From Tilletiopsis washingtonensis (taxonomy: Eukaryota > Basidiomycota > Exobasidiomycetes > Entylomatales): a stretch of DNA of 64,000 nt. Shown piece after piece: positions 1-9,744 of the stretch (position 1 is the first letter of the stretch; every line of letters begins with the position of its first letter). The notes beneath the pieces are model-generated. The model did not search any database. It was not told where the DNA came from and was given only the letters and a program-made list of their open reading frames with translations. The stretch spans positions 432,718 through 496,717 of the forward strand of contig NW_020312015.1 in assembly GCF_003144115.1 (NCBI RefSeq), read 5' to 3'. The translations under genes were made by a program, and so were the position numbers.

Positions 1-353
1 AGGCGGTGGCGCCGGCTGTGACGAGCGTGAGCAGCGCGATTGCCCCTACCTCTTCCAGATGACAAGATGCGGGGATCGGAGGCGAGCGGAGCGGCAAGTC
101 GAAGATTGTCGGAACAAGAACGGTCGGTGAGACGAGGCGGCGGTGAGGAGACAAGTGGCGGCAATGCGAGGCTTCGCAGGAAAGGGCGCAGTGTCGGCGA
201 CGATGAGGCGTCTGCGCGTGCGTCCCGCAGCGGCGTTGGCACGGACCGCGAGATTGCTCTATAGGGGCTGCGCGACAGGGGCCGGCGAGCAACGGCGACA
301 AAGCCGTGGCGTCGCACGGACTCTGCGATGTGAGGCGCGCGCAGCCCTGATCG
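1..353 (-). repeat. left (3') LTR, partial
   Basis: These bases repeat at 7835-8187 in direct orientation with a constant offset of 7834. Fourteen differences were counted over about 354 aligned bases, and eleven of them are transitions. The LTR starts (in element orientation) near position 353, just after a purine-rich stretch that could be the polypurine tract, and continues beyond base 1. The bases from 354 to 670 are the short internal segment between pol and this LTR. Confidence 0.9.
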
Positions 354-670
354 CAATTCTCCCACTCGATCGAGTGGTCGGGGTGTCGAGGCCAATGTCG
401 AAGATGAAGATCGAGGTTGGCGACAACGGCGACGAGGGAGAGAAGCCCCAGATGGAGACGGCTCAAGGAGGCGAAGCGAAGCGACGATGGTGACAAGGAG
501 GAGCGGCAGAGGACGGAGAGGCCGTTCCAGACGGCGAGGAGAGTGCGGCGAGAGGCATGCGGCGTCAAAGATCACTTGCTGCAGCGGCGAAGAAGCGAAA
601 GGAGTGGGATGTCGCGAGGAGTGATGTTCGGCGATGCCGGGGCGGACAGTGAGGAGAGAGGAGAGGAGTG

Positions 671-3600
671 CTACGCCTCGGGCGCGCTGGCACGGCAATT
701 GACGATAAGGAGCTGGCGAACGCTCTCGGCGAATCGCTTCTGGTCCGACTGCTTTGTCAGGACGTCAGCAGCGTTGTCAGCAGTCGCGACTTGGTGGAGC
801 ACTATCTCCTTGCGCGCAACAAGCTCGCGGACGAAGTGGACCTTGACGTCAAAGTGCTTGGTCCGACTGTGGAACGCGGGGTCGTTGGCGATTTTGTGCG
901 CCGCCTTGTTGTCGCCCAGGATGATCGGGGCGCCAAACGAGTGCGAGAGACCGAGGAACTGGACGACGTCGGCAAGAAACTTGACTTCTCTTGCGGCCTC
1001 GCACAGGGCGACATACTCGGCCTTGGCCGTCGACAGCGCCGTGAGCGACTGGAGCTTAGAGCGCCAGGAGACAGCGCCGCCGTTGATGAAGACGACGTAG
1101 CCCGAGATGGACTTGGCGCTCGGGTTGCTCGCGGCGGCAAAGTCGCTGTCGGAATGCGCGAGGATCTTCTTGACGCCGTGGCCGGGCTGCTTGCCGCCGT
1201 ACTCAATGCCGTAGCCAATCGTGCCAAGCATGTAGCGCAGCACGCCCTTGAGCAGTCGGATGTGCGACTGAGTGGGCTGTTGCGTGAATCGAGCGAGCTT
1301 CGACAAAGCGTAGCACACGTTGGGTCGCGTGCACTGCCCGAGCCAGTTTAGGGCTCCGAGCAGTGACGCGAACTCGTGCCGTTCGGCCGGCGTGGCTTCG
1401 CCTTCCTTGGCGACATCGCAAGGGACGAGGCGGTCTTGAGCAGCGACGATGGGCGTCGTCTTGCGCTTGCCCTTGTCCCGAGCAAAGCCAAACCGCTTCT
1501 GGAGCGCTTCAACGTAGGCGCGCTGCGAGATGCGGATGTGCGGCGAGCCGTTGACGACGGACTGCTCGATGCGGAGCCCCAGCATCCAATTCAGCGCACC
1601 GCCTCGAGTGGCCTTGAAGCGGGCGCAGAGATCGGTGATGGCGGACTCTTGATCCTCCTTGCGCCGTGCTCCGATGGCGAGATCGTCGACGTAGACGACG
1701 AGGATAGTGAGATCGGCATCGGACGACGAGGGAGTGGGTCGGCGTGCGTACACGCACGGCTCCTTGGGGCACTGGCGGAAGCCGGCGTCAGTTGCAACTC
1801 TGTGAAACACCTTGTTCCATTTGCGGCCGGCCTGTTTGAGGCCGTACAGCGAGCGGCGAAGGCGAAGAACGCAGCCGTTGGCGACCGGGAATCCGGGGAT
1901 CGGAGCCATGAAGACCTCGTGCTCGAGGTCGCCGTTGAGGTATGCGGAGTCGTAATCGAGCTGCTGCCAGGTGAAGCCGTAAAGCGCTCCGATAGCGAGC
2001 GCAAACCGAAGCGAGTCGAGACGCGCCACTGGGGCGAAAGTTGCCTCGTAGTTGAGGCCCTCCGTCTGCGTGAACCCCTTGGCCACGAGTTGGGCCTTGT
2101 ACTTGAGCACTCGGCCCGCCAAGTCGAGCTTAAGCTTATAGACCCAACGGCTGCCGACAATCTTTGTGCCCGGTGGACGGGGCACAACCTCAAAGGTGCC
2201 GTGGGCCACAAGCGACTCGTACTCGCGCGCCATCGCCTTCTCCCACTTGGACCAGTCGGGCCGCTGCCGAGCCTCGGCGAGGTGCTGGGGCTCGAGCTGC
2301 ACGCCGTCGGCGCTGGTGATGCGGGTGCCGGGGGCGCGAGCAACCAAGGAGTACTCCGGGAGAGGGGAGTGCTCCTCGGCGTCGATGGCAGAGAGATGGC
2401 GATCAAGCGCGTCAATGTCGAGGCCGGCGAGCTCTTCTCGAGAGAGCTCGGGCACGCAGAGAGAGATCGCGGGCACCTCGCTGGTGTCACCGGCTCCCGT
2501 GTCATCTCCCACTAAGGCAGGCGACCCGGGAGGCGTGTTGAGGAACTCATTGGGCGCAGGTTCGGCGTCGTCGGCGTGCTCGGGCGCGTCGTAGTCCGTG
2601 AAGTGCTCGATGTTGAGCTTGAGCGGCAGACGGAGCTTGCGGTTGAGCAAGTACAGCACCGGGTTGACGTGCTCGAACGCGCGGATGGATCGTGCCGTGA
2701 TGAAGGCCTCGGAGTCGATGGCAAAGATCGTGTAGCCCTTGCGAGTGGCCGGCGGGTAGCCGACGAGGAGACCAGGCACGCCGCGCTGAGCTTGCTGCTT
2801 GCCGAGAGTGATCGGCTCGCCGTGGCTGTCCGGCGCTTGCTGCTTGGCTGCTTGAGCGGCCGTTGTCCGGAAGAAGACGAGACAGCTAAAAGTTGGGAGA
2901 TGCTTAATCTCGACCGACTTGCCCGAGAAGACCTCTTCCGGGATCTGGTTCTCAATCGCCGAGTGAGGAAGACGGTTGCCAATGAACGTCGCAGCAAGGT
3001 AGGCGTAGCGCACAAAGCGCACAGGCACGGACTTCGCCGCCATCATCGCGCGGACGCGAGTTTGCACGGAGCGATTGAAGCGCTCGGCAAGCCCGTTCTG
3101 CTTGCTGCTGTCGGCAATCGTGCGCTGGTGCAGAACGCCGTTGCTTTGGCACCACTGCTTGACAATCTTGCTACAGAACTCGCCGCCATTGTCAGTGCGG
3201 ATGGCTGCAAGCTTGTGCAAGACCGTGGCGTTCTCGACGACGAAGAGCTTGAGCGTCTCGAGAATGAGCTCGGAGGTCTTGTTCGCAATGACAAACGACC
3301 ACGCCTTGCGCGAGAAGTCGTCGACCATCGTGAGGACGAAGAACTGCTGGTTGACCTCAGGGCCTTTGATGGGCCCAATGAGGTCAGCCGCGACAAGCTG
3401 AAGCGGAGCCGTGGACGTAGAAGTGCTGGTCGGGTAAGGGGCAACGATTATGTTCGCCTCCTGACACGCCGCGCACTCGAGGGCGTTTGCACGCAGTATG
3501 GCCTTGAGGTCGACGACGCTCAGTGGGATGAGCTTGCGCTCGGCGAGTACAACCATCTTGGCGAGACTCGCGTGGCCGAGCTTCTTGTGCCACGTCATGG

Positions 3601-4252
3601 CGAGTTGGTACGAGAGGTCGAAGGACGACTCGTCTTGGACGGCGCAGATGTCGGGCGCCGTGCCCTTGCGGATGGTGAAGCCTTTGATCATGGCAGCAGA
3701 GAGCTGTGGCCGACTGGCCGGCAGGTCGACGAGCTTGCCGTTGCGGACCTTGCTCATGAGTTGCACGCGCAGCATTGACGACCGGCCGTCGAAGTCGAGA
3801 CTGTTGATGACCGGCCGGCGATCGTCGGGCACGAGCGAACGCAGAGTGGCCGTATGCGTAATGGTTGTCTGCAGCCCGGCGTCCTTGTACAGCCGATGCA
3901 GGCTAATCAGGTTAAGCCCGACCTGCGGGCTGACCTGCACGTCGCGCAGTTGCAGGCGGATGCCGTGGTCGTCGTCATCGCCGTAGATCGTGACGTTGGC
4001 GAAGCCAATATGCGTGATTGCCATGCGACCGCCGTTGGCAACGGTCGAGTAGGCGCCCTCGATCTTGCGGACTGCAGTGAGCAGCTTTGGGTCGCTGCAG
4101 CAGTGGCTGGTGGCGCCCAAATCGAGGAGCCAGAGCGACGGCTGGGACTTGTTGTCGATGGCGAGCTGGCGCTGTAGGAGCATGATGCGCTCGCGCACAT
4201 CATCCTGCATCGCCGAGTTGATGCTCTCGTCGAAGCGGGTGAGACTCTCCAC
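671..4252 (-). CDS. copia-type pol polyprotein (protease, integrase, RT, RNase H)
   Basis: An open frame of about 1193 residues carries the copia pol domains in order. A protease-like stretch lies near the N-terminus. It is followed by the integrase zinc region (H-x-L-G-H...C-x2-C) and an integrase core with DDFSRKAW. A reverse transcriptase follows, with GSRWVYKLK and the YVDD catalytic box. The RNase H has the TALSTAKAEYVALCEA and TKHFDVKVHFVRE motifs. The element copies itself through RNA and inserts by integrase. Pol follows gag on the same strand; how it is expressed relative to gag (families use frameshifting, read-through or splicing) was not determined. Family assignment is secure. 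Activity cannot be inferred. Confidence 0.93.
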   Translation of the reverse strand: MESLTRFDESINSAMQDDVRERIMLLQRQLAIDNKSQPSLWLLDLGATSHCCSDPKLLTAVRKIEGAYSTVANGGRMAITHIGFANVTIYGDDDDHGIRLQLRDVQVSPQVGLNLISLHRLYKDAGLQTTITHTATLRSLVPDDRRPVINSLDFDGRSSMLRVQLMSKVRNGKLVDLPASRPQLSAAMIKGFTIRKGTAPDICAVQDESSFDLSYQLAMTWHKKLGHASLAKMVVLAERKLIPLSVVDLKAILRANALECAACQEANIIVAPYPTSTSTSTAPLQLVAADLIGPIKGPEVNQQFFVLTMVDDFSRKAWSFVIANKTSELILETLKLFVVENATVLHKLAAIRTDNGGEFCSKIVKQWCQSNGVLHQRTIADSSKQNGLAERFNRSVQTRVRAMMAAKSVPVRFVRYAYLAATFIGNRLPHSAIENQIPEEVFSGKSVEIKHLPTFSCLVFFRTTAAQAAKQQAPDSHGEPITLGKQQAQRGVPGLLVGYPPATRKGYTIFAIDSEAFITARSIRAFEHVNPVLYLLNRKLRLPLKLNIEHFTDYDAPEHADDAEPAPNEFLNTPPGSPALVGDDTGAGDTSEVPAISLCVPELSREELAGLDIDALDRHLSAIDAEEHSPLPEYSLVARAPGTRITSADGVQLEPQHLAEARQRPDWSKWEKAMAREYESLVAHGTFEVVPRPPGTKIVGSRWVYKLKLDLAGRVLKYKAQLVAKGFTQTEGLNYEATFAPVARLDSLRFALAIGALYGFTWQQLDYDSAYLNGDLEHEVFMAPIPGFPVANGCVLRLRRSLYGLKQAGRKWNKVFHRVATDAGFRQCPKEPCVYARRPTPSSSDADLTILVVYVDDLAIGARRKEDQESAITDLCARFKATRGGALNWMLGLRIEQSVVNGSPHIRISQRAYVEALQKRFGFARDKGKRKTTPIVAAQDRLVPCDVAKEGEATPAERHEFASLLGALNWLGQCTRPNVCYALSKLARFTQQPTQSHIRLLKGVLRYMLGTIGYGIEYGGKQPGHGVKKILAHSDSDFAAASNPSAKSISGYVVFINGGAVSWRSKLQSLTALSTAKAEYVALCEAAREVKFLADVVQFLGLSHSFGAPIILGDNKAAHKIANDPAFHSRTKHFDVKVHFVRELVARKEIVLHQVATADNAADVLTKQSDQKRFAESVRQLLIVNCRASAPEA

Positions 4253-4396
4253 CTCGTTGGAGGAGTCGTTGCCGTCGTCGGCATCGTTGTTGCCCGAGGA
4301 GACGGCGGCGATGAGCGCTTGAGGCTCGGCAAAATAATCCGCCTCCTCGAGATCGGCGGCGTACGCGTAGTGGCCGGCGTTGAGCCGGCCGCTCTC

Positions 4397-6775
4397 TCAA
4401 TCGCTGGCTGCCTTCGGGCACTTGCGTGCCCAATGGCCCTTCCGCCCGCAATAATTGCACTCATCGTTGGGGTTGCGAGCCGCACGACGACGAGTGAAAG
4501 CGGGACGAGAGCCAGGCGAGCCTTGCTGGCGAAGAGGAGACGGGCCGCCCATGTGGGGCGGGGAGTCGCGCGTCTTCTCGCCGGGAGAAGAGTGGGCGTC
4601 GCGCTGCTTGCCGGCATTGCGACGGCGAGTGTCGCGGACGGCGGCGAGGACGTTCTCCTCGGACCAGCTGGCCATGTCGTCGAGAGTGACAGGCGCAGCC
4701 GGGAGGACGGCCATCGCTCGATCGTCGCTGCAAACGACAAGGGACGTCGCGCCGGTTTCGACGGTCTTCTGCGTCTTGCGCAGGGCAAAGTTGTCCTGCT
4801 CGTACTGCAGAAGGGCCGTGTAGCACTCATCCAGCGTCATGCCGGGCCACTCTTGGACTACGTACTGAGGGTTGTTCCTCTTGTCACGCATCTTGAGAGC
4901 GTTGTGCTGATCGCGTTGCGTTGTCATCGTGCAAGATAGGACGAGGCCGAAGGCGGGGTTGAGGCCAACGCGGAAGGTGTTGACGAGCGTCTTGTTGTCG
5001 ATTGTGCCGCCACGCGAGAGGAGGGCGCCGTGTAGCGTGCGGAAGTTGAGGATGTAGTCCTCGACCTTGTCGCGCGCGTCCTGCTTAAGGTGCATTAGCT
5101 GGGTCATCGCCAGCGACCGCTCCTGCTCAGTGTTTGGGCGGATGCCATCCTTGAGCAGGCGAAACAGAACGGAGCCCAGGTTGCGTGCGTTCGTGAGCCC
5201 CATGCCCGTCGCTCCGGGCCCGATGTAGTGTGCGCGGGTGGTGTCCGACACTGTGCCGAGCAGAACGGCGCCGAGCTGCACGTCGAGAGTGGCGCTGTAG
5301 TCAATGTTGGCCGTGTTGCCGATCATCGGCTCGACAGAGCCGTCGAGGATGCCCCAGACGGGGTACCCGCCGTCAGGCATCTCGCTCTCGAGTGCGGCGC
5401 AAAGCTGCTGCGTGAAGCTCTCCCATTTAGCTCTCGTGAGCTTGGAGATATTGCCCATGAAGGAGCAAGACGCCAAGCTCTTCTTGGGCATCCTCGGATC
5501 GACCGGAGGAGCCTGCGGGAGCGTCGTGGCAGCGCGGCCGCCGGCAGGGGCAGCGCCGAGTCCCAGCTGAGCCATCTGCTGAGAGATCTGCTGCGCCACT
5601 TGCTGGGCAACTTGCGACTGTGTCGAGCCCGCTGCCATCTGAGGGACAGTGCCCGTCGGGTCACCGTTTGGGTAGGTGATCATGCCCCAAATGTCGCGCA
5701 CGAGGCCTTGGCGAAAGGTGGTGATCTCCTTGGCCGCAACGGCGGGATCGCCGTGCGTCTGCATGATGGCCTCGACTTTGTTGTGGAAGTACGAGCTGGT
5801 TGCGCTGCTGGTCGCGAGCTTGACGAGGACGTCGCGGACGCGAGTCTTGTTGACGGCGGGTGGAGCGACAGAGTGGATGTCAATCCATGCCTGGTTGACC
5901 CAGTCGGCGATCGCGATGCGGTCGTCGTCGAGGATGGCCGAGGCATCGAACTTGGTCATCGCGGACAGGTACTCGAGAGGGCAGTTGCCGATCGTGACGC
6001 GGAGGTCGAAGGGAGCATCACTGGCGATGATGCGCGTGCCTTGTCCGTTGAAGTTCCACTTCATCAAGCCGCCCGATGGCAGTGCTGTGGGAGCTGCGGC
6101 CATCCTGCTTCCAGTTGGCGCAGCCGTGGGCTTGGAAGAGGCAGAGGGCGTGAATGCGGGAGCCGAGGAGGAGAGAGCGACGACAGGGGCGACGGCCAAG
6201 GTAGAGGCTTCCGGCGCGGAAGGGAGTTCCTTCTCAGGAGACTCAGGGGCCTTGCCTTGACTCTTAAAGAAGGTATTGGCTAGAGGCGGCCGAGAGCTGT
6301 CCTTGGGCGAGGAGAAGGAAAGCAAACGGAAGAGAGAGGCGGGCAAGCGTCTGGTCGACTTGGTCGGGGAACGTCTTGTGGACTCGGTCGGTGACAGTTG
6401 GGAGTCGCTGCTGCTACCGACTCGATGGAGGAGGGCCCTAGTGTTGCCAATGAACGAGCCAATGGTCTGGCCAGTGCGTGAGCTGGAGGGGCTGGCACTT
6501 GGCGAGACGGCGGGCTCGGAAGGTTCTGAGAGCGGCTCGAACTCCTCGATCCACAAGGGGTAGTTGGCCAAGAGCTTGCTTGCCCTAGCTTGATCGGTGG
6601 CTCGGCTGAAGTGCCGGTTGATCTCTTGGCGTTGTGCCTCGCTGTACGACGAGAGGTTCAGGAGAGAGACCCTCTCGCTGTAGAGGTCGCTGACGGCCTT
6701 GAGACGCTCTGAGCGTTTGGGCTTGAGAGAGGCTGCGTAGAGAGCGTCGTAGAGCTGTCGAGCGCTGTAGACCAT
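4397..6775 (-). CDS. copia-type gag polyprotein
   Basis: An open frame of about 792 residues lies immediately upstream of pol on the same strand. The C-terminal part contains a CCHC zinc knuckle of the form C-x2-C-x4-H-x4-C (CNYCGRKGHWARKC), the nucleocapsid signature. The middle matches the general copia gag layout, including a UBN2-like region with a conserved Trp and a Lys/Arg-rich tail before the knuckle. The N-terminal 250 residues are Ser/Pro/Ala-rich and probably disordered. It would form the virus-like particle that packages element RNA. It is longer than many copia gags because of this extension. Confidence 0.88.
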   Translation of the reverse strand: MVYSARQLYDALYAASLKPKRSERLKAVSDLYSERVSLLNLSSYSEAQRQEINRHFSRATDQARASKLLANYPLWIEEFEPLSEPSEPAVSPSASPSSSRTGQTIGSFIGNTRALLHRVGSSSDSQLSPTESTRRSPTKSTRRLPASLFRLLSFSSPKDSSRPPLANTFFKSQGKAPESPEKELPSAPEASTLAVAPVVALSSSAPAFTPSASSKPTAAPTGSRMAAAPTALPSGGLMKWNFNGQGTRIIASDAPFDLRVTIGNCPLEYLSAMTKFDASAILDDDRIAIADWVNQAWIDIHSVAPPAVNKTRVRDVLVKLATSSATSSYFHNKVEAIMQTHGDPAVAAKEITTFRQGLVRDIWGMITYPNGDPTGTVPQMAAGSTQSQVAQQVAQQISQQMAQLGLGAAPAGGRAATTLPQAPPVDPRMPKKSLASCSFMGNISKLTRAKWESFTQQLCAALESEMPDGGYPVWGILDGSVEPMIGNTANIDYSATLDVQLGAVLLGTVSDTTRAHYIGPGATGMGLTNARNLGSVLFRLLKDGIRPNTEQERSLAMTQLMHLKQDARDKVEDYILNFRTLHGALLSRGGTIDNKTLVNTFRVGLNPAFGLVLSCTMTTQRDQHNALKMRDKRNNPQYVVQEWPGMTLDECYTALLQYEQDNFALRKTQKTVETGATSLVVCSDDRAMAVLPAAPVTLDDMASWSEENVLAAVRDTRRRNAGKQRDAHSSPGEKTRDSPPHMGGPSPLRQQGSPGSRPAFTRRRAARNPNDECNYCGRKGHWARKCPKAASD

Positions 6776-6850
6776 GCCCTAAGGCTAGTGGTTGCTTGCC
6801 GCGGGTAGTCGCTTTGCTGTTGAAGGCGACAGCGAGAGGTACCAGACCTT

Positions 6851-6859
6851 GTGCTACCA
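6851..6859 (-). other. putative primer-binding site
   Basis: On the minus strand TGGTAGCAC follows a CTCA-type end and lies about 75 bases upstream of gag. TGGTAGC begins the primer-binding site of Ty1-like elements that use the initiator tRNA-Met. The match is short, so both the primer identity and the LTR border drawn from it are inferences. Confidence 0.4.
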
Positions 6860-6861
6860 AC

Positions 6862-8192
6862 TTGAGTTTGGGGGCTACCTCGGTCGGCGAGGAGCGCCAA
6901 GCTCTAAGCCGCGGAGTAGCGCTACCGGCCGGGAAAGGCGTGGGAGCGCACTCAGAGCGGTGGTCGGAGACCAAGAGCGGAAGCTCGGTGCTACGGTAAC
7001 AAATCCGCAGACAAAGACAATACACTGGCACGGGTGAGAGTGCCGGTGTCGATCGAGGTAACGCTGTTGTGCAGCGCTACACCTTCGCAGCCGTGTGACG
7101 GGCAGCGGAAGCCGAGCGTGACGTCTACAAGTAGACGCAACGCGCCGAGAGGCCCAGTCGATGAAGACTGCGGCGGCTCGGGTCCAAGGAGCTACGCCGG
7201 TGCTGGCAAAGCGACTCGATCGAGATGCAACGTCGGTGCTGGCGACGCGGCTTGATAGGCGAGAGGCCTCACCGGGGCTGGTGACGGCGGCTTGCGAAGG
7301 GGGCGGAGAGGCCTCACCGGGGCTGGTGACGGCGGCTCGGCGAACAAGGGCTGACTCTGGAGAGAGCGCGCACGAGTCAATTGCTGTGAGAGGCAATGTA
7401 AAGACAGAGGGGAGTAATTGGGTGACGTGTGCGCTCGGGGGCTGGCTCGCGTGAGTATAAGAGGGGATCGCGCCTGTCGAGGAGCAAGACAGGCGCGGTG
7501 CGTCGCGCATGGCGCGAGGAGAGACACTAGGCGCAGCCTGAGTGTCAAGAGAGGAGCCGTCGAAATCGGACGGCGAGGAGGGGCGGCCGCCGGCTCAGGA
7601 GGTGATGAGCCGGCGGCGTCGAGGGGCGCACGCGAGCGCTAGGTGTGAGCGATGCCTACGTCCTGCCTGTGCTCGCAGCATCAGGGTAGGTTCGGCAATC
7701 ATCGCTGCGACACCCGCCGTGATGGAGGGGGTGATGTGAAAGGAAGAGGTTGAGGAGCCGACGCGGGATGAACCATGCGCGGCGGCGACGAAGGCGGTGA
7801 TCGGTTGCTGGGCGTCGCGCAGCGGCGTGTGCAAAGGCGGTGGCGCCGGCTGTGACGAGCGTGAGCAGCGCGATTGCCCCTACCTCTTCCAGATGACAAG
7901 ATGCGGGGATCGGAGGCGAGCGGAGCGGCGAGTCGAAGATTGTCGGAACAAGAACGGTCGGTGAGACGAGGCGGCGGTGAGGAGACGAGTGGCGGCGATG
8001 CAAGGCGTCGCAGGAAAGGGCGCAGTGTCGGCGACGATGAGGCGTGGGCGCGTGCGTCCCGCAGCGGCGTCGGCACGGACCGCGAGATCGCTCTATAGGG
8101 GCTGCGCAACAGGGGCCGGCGAGCGACAGCGACAAAGCCGTGGCGTTGCACGGACTCTGCAATGTGAGGCGCGCGCAGCCCTGATCGCAATT
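6862..8192 (-). repeat. right (5') LTR, inner border inferred
   Basis: The outer part (7835-8187) is proven by the match to the left LTR. The inner border at about 6862 is inferred only from the primer-binding-like site, giving an LTR of about 1.3 kb, long for a copia element. If the border is wrong, the stretch 6862-7834 is 5' leader instead. No gene is supported in it. Confidence 0.6.
7261..7337. repeat. 45-bp-period direct repeat in the LTR/leader
   Basis: A 32-bp sequence starting GAGAGGCCTCACCGG occurs at 7261-7292 and again at 7306-7337. Partial versions of its GGTGCTGGC core lie just upstream. It is a small minisatellite inside the retrotransposon LTR or leader. Confidence 0.85.
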
Positions 8193-9297
8193 GCCTGCGC
8201 CTCCGCTGCTGCGAGAAGCACTCACCCGGTCGTGGTCTGCGGCTTGGGCGATGCTGCACTCGCTTCGCTCGGTGCACACCTCTGCGGTGGCGTCGCATGC
8301 GCGGCTGTTCATGCATCGGTGCATGTGGATTGCCCAGGTGCACCGTTGTCGCCCAGGCAAACGCGCCCCCGACCCCGACTCAGACATCGAAGCCGACGCT
8401 GCTGACGACAACGGTGCGTCGGATACGTTGGAGCGCGACGTCCAAGAGGCCCTTGCAGCCGGCCTTGAACTCGACACGGAGCTCGCTGCCGCAGACGACG
8501 CCGCAGGCCTCGAGCAGCATCTCGAGCCGCTGCCCGACGAGCAGCGCGACACCCCGGCGCCAGGGCCACTCGCGCACGCACGCGCCGTTGGTGACGATGA
8601 CGATGACGCAGGCCTGCGCCGAGACTACGTCCTCGGCCGGTGCCCGTCGTGCCCCTCGCCTGACAGCGTCGCGCACGGGTATCTCGAGTGCCCCGTCGTC
8701 TGGGAGCGCGTCTGGCAGCCGTGCCTCAAGCTGCTCCCCCTGCTCCATGGTCGTCTGTGCGGCAAACTTGCAACGCGCGTCCTCGATGGATTCAGCGCGC
8801 CGTTCGACATGGTCTGCTACTGGCCGGCGCGGCATTTTGCAACGCCGGACGCCGAGGCACTCCGCTCCCGCCTTGCCCTCTGGCGCGACGTCGTCATCGC
8901 ACACATTGCCGACGCACGACACGCCGCAATAGCTGCCTCGGCGCACGGGTTGCAGCGCGTGCTCGCTAGCTACGGCGATTCAGCCGCAGCCGTGACCCGC
9001 GAGCTCACAGCTTGCCTCTCTGCAGCGCGGGCGCGAGCGAGCGTGTCTGCTGCTGCAACTGCAGCCTTTGACAGGCGATGGATCGACGACGGCTCGCTGC
9101 TGGAGCCATGATGCCGTCGTCCTCTCTCATGCACCACCTCTCCCGCCTCGCGCGCCGCCGTGCCGCACCGCTCGCCGCCACCGCAGCAGGACCGGCTCCC
9201 CTGTGACCCGCGCTCCTTGCTTGCTGCCGCGCGTTGTACTTGACACACCTCGCTCGCTGACTCTCAATGAACTTCTCATAAAAAAAGAAAAAAAAAA
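8193..9297 (+). mobile_element. LINE (non-LTR retrotransposon) 3' end, copy 1
   Basis: An open stretch to a stop at 9111 contains C-P-S-C-x7-H-x4-C, the CCHC knuckle typical of the C-terminus of LINE ORF2 proteins, followed by Trp-containing sequence and an Ala/Arg-rich end. About 170 bp of 3' UTR and an A-rich tract (9280-9297) follow, as expected for target-primed reverse transcription. No reverse transcriptase or endonuclease domain is present, so the copy is heavily 5'-truncated or its front was separated by the adjoining copia element. Copy 2 repeats its last coding part. Confidence 0.75.
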
Positions 9298-9682
9298 TGT
9301 CCCAAGCGCGTGGCGCTGTGGCGAGCCGTCGTCATCCACGTCATCAGTCGGCGTCGGCACGCCGCAATTGCTGCCTCCGCGCAAGCGTTGCAGCGGAAGG
9401 TCATCGATCTCTCCGACCGCGACGACGGCCTCAACCGCGAGATCCAACACGAGCTCATCAGCGGCCTTCTGCGCCAGCTTGATGCAGCGGTGCCCGGCAG
9501 TCGTCGACAGCGCAAAACACGCAAAACGTTTGTCGACGGCAGCCGTCTCGGCATCTGACCCCTCGCCCTGTGCGACGAGAGCCGGCTGCTTCGGCCCCGC
9601 GTCCCTCGCTGTATGGCTGCGTTGATGTATGACCCTCTGACTTGTTGCTCTCGAAATGAACAGCTATAAGAAAAAAAAAAAA
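9298..9682 (+). mobile_element. LINE 3' end, copy 2 (5'-truncated)
   Basis: The start encodes LWRAVVIHV...RRHAAIAASA, closely matching LWRDVVIAHI...RHAAIAASA in copy 1, so it is another 3' terminus of the same LINE family. It begins directly after the poly(A) of copy 1 and ends with CTCTCGAAATGAACAGCTAT and its own poly(A) (about 9670-9682). The matching bases before the A tract of copy 1 (CTCTCAATGAACTTCTCAT) confirm the relationship. It is truncated and non-coding in practice. Confidence 0.75.
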
Positions 9683-9744
9683 ATGGCTGCGTTGATGTAT
9701 GACCCTCTGACTCGTTGCTCTCAAAAAAAAAAAAAAAAAAAAAA
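9683..9744 (+). mobile_element. LINE 3' end, copy 3 (40 bp plus poly(A))
   Basis: Forty bases starting ATGGCTGCGTTGATG repeat positions 9613-9652 of copy 2 with one mismatch (TCG against TTG). They are followed by 22 A residues. It is the shortest of three successive head-to-tail LINE ends. Confidence 0.8.

Larger units (their letters stand above)
1..8192 (-). mobile_element. Ty1/copia-class LTR retrotransposon, running off the left edge
   Basis: A minus-strand LTR retrotransposon with the parts in order: right (5') LTR, gag, pol with integrase ahead of reverse transcriptase, and left (3') LTR. That order places it in the Ty1/copia (Pseudoviridae) group. The visible 353 bp of the left LTR match the outer end of the right LTR at about 96% identity, so the insertion is fairly recent but not brand new. 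Gag and pol are each long and open, so the element looks whole at this resolution, apart from the left LTR being cut by the window edge. The target-site duplication cannot be tested because the left end is outside. Its right end abuts LINE-derived sequence, so it may have landed in an older repeat. Confidence 0.93.

Noticed and set aside
671-2515. Plus-strand open frames opposite the copia pol
   Set aside because: They are antisense shadows of the pol coding sequence with no recognisable domain.
7261-7337. CRISPR-like array
   Set aside because: There are only two direct repeat units inside an LTR of a eukaryotic retrotransposon, with no regular unique spacers.
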